Below are positions 61,075-64,000 of a DNA stretch of 64,000 nt, in pieces. The notes under the pieces were generated by a model, which did no database searches, was not told the origin of the DNA, and worked only from the letters and a program-made list of their open reading frames with translations. The stretch is from assembly GCA_027943335.1 (NCBI GenBank), contig BSBK01001582.1, positions 503,501-567,500 of the forward strand, in the 5' to 3' direction. The stretch is from Chamaecyparis obtusa (taxonomy: Eukaryota > Streptophyta > Pinopsida > Cupressales > Cupressaceae). The stretch's first letter is position 1. The number at the start of each line of letters is the position of its first letter. Made by a program: the position numbers and the translations under genes.

Positions 61075-62020
61075 CTTGGTGGGGTTATCATGCAATTAGT
61101 GAGTGATCCTTCATTCCCCTCTTCCAATGACCCTTCAAAACTGGGTTTTTATTTAGTTTCTCTATTTTGATCCCTAAGTGGCTTACAACCCTAGAGAAGT
61201 ATATGCAGATTTATGGATGCAGTTGTAGGATACATAGCAGCTGATAATTCATAATAAATTAATGCATCCAATTTGAATAGAAATTAATATAAAGAACTAG
61301 GGTCCTATAATGGCCCAATCATCCAAACCTTGACTGTCCCCTCAACCAGTGACCCTTCAAAACTAGGTTATCATGCAATCAGTGAGTGATCCTTCATTCT
61401 CCTGGTGAGCTTCTAGGTAGGCACCATTTGTATATTTGATGGCTTAGGGCATCAAATGTATATTGTATCATTGATAGTTGAGACTTTGTTAAAAGGAAAT
61501 AGGACAAAGAATGATTTTGATTTAGTTTCTCTATTTTGATCTCTAAGTGGCTTACAACTATAGAGAAGTATATGTAGATTTACGAATGCAGTTGCAAGAT
61601 ACATAGCAGCTGATAATTCACAAGAAATCCATGCATCCAATTTGAATAGAAATTAATACAAAGAAATAGGGTCCTCCAATGGCCCAATCATCAGGACCTT
61701 GACTGTCCCCTCAACTAGTGACCCTTCAAAATTGGGTTTTCATGCAATCGGTGAGTGATCCTTCATTCTCCTGGTCTTCCCTGCATCCAAACATATTGGA
61801 AATACACAATATAATGATAACAAGTCTTTCAAAATCCCCCTTCCCTCAAGGAACACTATCAACCATCCCTTCCACATAGCATTTCACTATTGTATTAGTG
61901 GATTATGCAAGAATAGTTAACATTAAACAAGGAGAAAACTCCTCAACACATCTTGGAAACCATTAAATTCAATAATAAATGAAACCTAACACCAACACTA
62001 TTCCTTCCATTCACTTCTAC
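61075..62020. repeat. Copies 3 and 4 of the 365-bp unit, plus tail
   Basis: The same unit recurs at about 61,140 (its start replaced by a shifted fragment) and 61,410, followed by the same tail at 61,780. The two-unit-plus-tail arrangement therefore occurs twice, about 2.3 kb apart. Confidence 0.85.
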
Positions 62021-63306
62021 CAAGAATAAAGAATTTAATCCATTCAACATTACATATAATCATTAGATAGTTACATTTCCTAACTGTGTAGAGGAACGGT
62101 CACGATCAAAACTACTTTCACCCTAGCACAAGCTATTCCTCACTCTTAATGAGTTATAAACATGCCATTGTTTCAGTTTTGCTTGCGAGTTATGATAATT
62201 TATGTAAACATGTCATTGGTTCAGTTTAGTGTATTCATTTTTGTTAGACAAATCTTCATTATCTTCTGATTGTCTTCTTTATTAGTAGCATGTATTAATT
62301 GGTTAACAAATAAAGAAGCATTTAGACAATCGAAAGACAATGAAGATAATTTTAAATGCATCTAACACAAAATTTTTTTACAAAACTAAACCAATGGCAT
62401 GTTTACAACAAAGAAATAGAGTGATAATAATATGCTGAAAATTGTATTTTATTTAATACACACCAAAGGACCAGTCCCAACAATTCTTAAACCTACTTTA
62501 TCTGATATGATGAATTCTTAAACAATTAAGGTTGGAGTAGACATAGTTATCACATAGTTTTTTTGTGTGGTACAAGGAAGATTTGGCTGATTAAGAGTGA
62601 GGCCTTCTTTAGAATCTCATATAAATTTGGCTGATTAAGATGAGAAGAAAAATACAATTTATTAGTTAAATTTTTCAATTTCATGTATTTTTTCTCCTAT
62701 TTATTAGGTGCATGAGTTGAAGGTTGAATGTAAGAGTCTTATAATGTTGTGTTACCTTAAATCTCGAGTTTTTGATACTCCTATGATGATCTTTCTCAAC
62801 AAGTGTTTTATTCTATTGTTGTTTTTTGAATAACATATTGGGCAAATACAAAATTATGTATTTCTACAAGATAGTTATCACAAAATTGAAGCATCAAACA
62901 AGACTTGATCAAGTTGCAGGTGGAACATGCACTCAAATAGTAAGTAATGTAGAATAACAAAATAAGTAATCTATCATGTCTACATTTTGTTATTTTCTGA
63001 GATTACATCCATGTTTTATATTCACAGAATGGTTCAAAATTGAAATTTACAATTCGATAAAAGTATTGATGGGTGTTGTTCCCTACACCCTCAATCAACA
63101 ACTTGCCTCCATTTCATTTTGATTTACAAACTACTATATTATTTGAATATCTTTCTTTCTTGCCACAATAGGAAAGAGTTTGAGGTGGAAGACTAAAATA
63201 ATAGAAGTGTTTCAATTTGGTGTACTATACTACAACATAATTTCATAACTAAGTTTTCAATTTCTAGATATAATTAGGTTATAGATAATCTAAGTGAAGA
63301 AGCATC
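62021..63306 (+). other. Non-coding leader before the CACTA transposase gene
   Basis: No coding sequence seen. It presumably includes the promoter and 5' UTR of the downstream gene. An imperfect inverted pair around ATTGTCTTT / AAAGACAATG (62,268-62,345) is present. Confidence 0.45.
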
Positions 63307-64000
63307 ATGTCAAAAAATCCAAGTGAAGAAGGTAATGGGGATGCAATCAATAGATTTTGGTCGAACTTGAAAAGAAAAGGCAATGGAAAATGTTATTGTC
63401 CCTGCAATAATTGTAAGGGCTTAAACATTAGAAGATTGCTAATCAAAATAGCTAAGAGACATTGTAGGGATAATGGTCACATTGAAGGAGGCTTTGATTA
63501 TCATGAATTGGTAAGTTTTTCATTATATTCATTTAACAATTAATATATATATATATATATGAAATACACCTGATGATGAGATCATTATCATGGTTTATTT
63601 GTGTTCATCATTTTAATATAGGTCGACCTCCCTAGGGGAGTACGTGATATGGACCATGGAGGTGCAAATATTGAGAATATAGCTTTGGAAGTGGAGGATC
63701 ATGGAGGTGCAAATATTGAAGCTGAAGATTATGATCCCATGGAAGATGACAATGATGCGCGAGATGATGGTACTAATACATTGATCCATGACACATTTGG
63801 TATTGGTGCAACTAATGATGATGATCAGGATAATGTTGATGTCATCCATGATATACCTCTACTTGAGAAGGTAGCCACACCCCTTTACGAAGGCTCCCAA
63901 ACAACTCTTCTCTCTACTGTATTGTTGTTGTTGAACTTGAAGGTTATGAATGATTTATCCAACACAGCAATGTCACGTATGCTACGGTATGTCATTTATG
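63307..64000 (+). CDS. CACTA transposase (TNP2-like), first two exons, partial
   Basis: Exon 1 is 63307-63510, from ATG (MSKNPSEEGNGD) to a GTAAGT donor. The intron is 63511-63621, ending in TATAG. Exon 2 is 63622 to the window edge and open throughout. Both exons join in phase 0. Exon 1 holds the transposase-associated domain of plant CACTA elements: a Cys cluster (CYCPCNNCKG) and HCRDNGHIEGGFDYHE. Exon 2 is acidic, with a repeated DHGGANIE phrase (near codons 77 and 91), then LYEGSQTTLLSTVLLLLNLK and VMNDLSNTAMSRMLR, the standard lead-in to the TNP2 transposase domain. That domain, with its catalytic residues, lies beyond 64,000. There is no stop or frame break in what is visible, unlike every other element here. 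The start was chosen as the first ATG giving the full domain. Confidence 0.85.

Larger units (their letters stand above)
58096..64000 (+). mobile_element. CACTA (En/Spm) DNA transposon, 5' part, runs off the window
   Basis: The terminus CACTACTACATTTGGGGCC begins at 58096. Subterminal sequence carries repeated words of the CGATAGAAG, CCGACGGGTAA and TGATGGGTG kind within 200 bp, as usual for CACTA elements. A TNP2-type transposase gene starts at 63307 in the matching orientation. The 5.2 kb between end and gene is filled with internal duplications. The right end and the 3-bp target duplication lie outside (ACA precedes the left end). Confidence 0.8.

Overview
The window is plant nuclear DNA. 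It carries no recognisable host gene and reads as a pile of nested, mostly dead transposable elements plus unusual satellite DNA. Evidence for a plant is the set of element types: a Tat-lineage Ty3 element with a second RNase H, a Ty1-copia-style LTR pair with an initiator-Met primer site, En/Spm (CACTA) DNA with a TNP2-type first exon, GT-AG introns and long AT-rich spacers. The density of long, old, non-autonomous LTR elements suggests a very large seed-plant genome, possibly a gymnosperm. That placement is inference.

Layout from left to right. 1-4.3 kb: a decayed five-exon transposase-like gene on the minus strand, of a family recognisable by VVDF, SDGCAGQFKS and SGHGKGEHDGAG motifs. 4.5-7.0 kb: palindromes, microsatellites and two faint gene remnants. 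7.08-10.47 kb: a tandem array of a 160-bp unit, each unit itself an inverted repeat, running into a CT/GA foldback block. 11.8-15.2 kb: an unknown, broken multi-exon minus-strand gene with an 806-bp inverted-repeat element in one intron. 15.16-21.78 kb: a minus-strand non-autonomous LTR element (element I) with one LTR truncated, encoding an Asn/His/Lys-rich protein and no polymerase. 21.91-29.33 kb: a complete non-autonomous LTR element (element II) with 2.35-kb LTRs, target duplication ATCAT and a gag-like frame only.

29.7-53.24 kb is a three-layer nest. A second palindromic satellite (B) was split by a minus-strand copia-type element (30,875-52,975, duplication ACTAA). That element was split in turn by a 14.9-kb Tat-lineage Ty3 element (34,495-49,394, duplication TAAGG). 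The copia-type element has gag and a second ORF of unknown kind instead of pol. The Tat element retains gag, protease, a G-patch-like segment, reverse transcriptase, two RNases H and integrase, but is full of stop codons.

53.2-57.3 kb holds plus-strand coding debris. From 58,096 to the right edge is the 5' part of a CACTA element. It has a long repeat-rich leader and an intact beginning of a TNP2-type transposase gene, the only clearly open coding sequence in the window.

Across the dead elements the long reading frames are broken mainly by nonsense codons of a kind expected from C-to-T change at methylated cytosines, with few frameshifts. This fits silenced, methylated repeats decaying in place.
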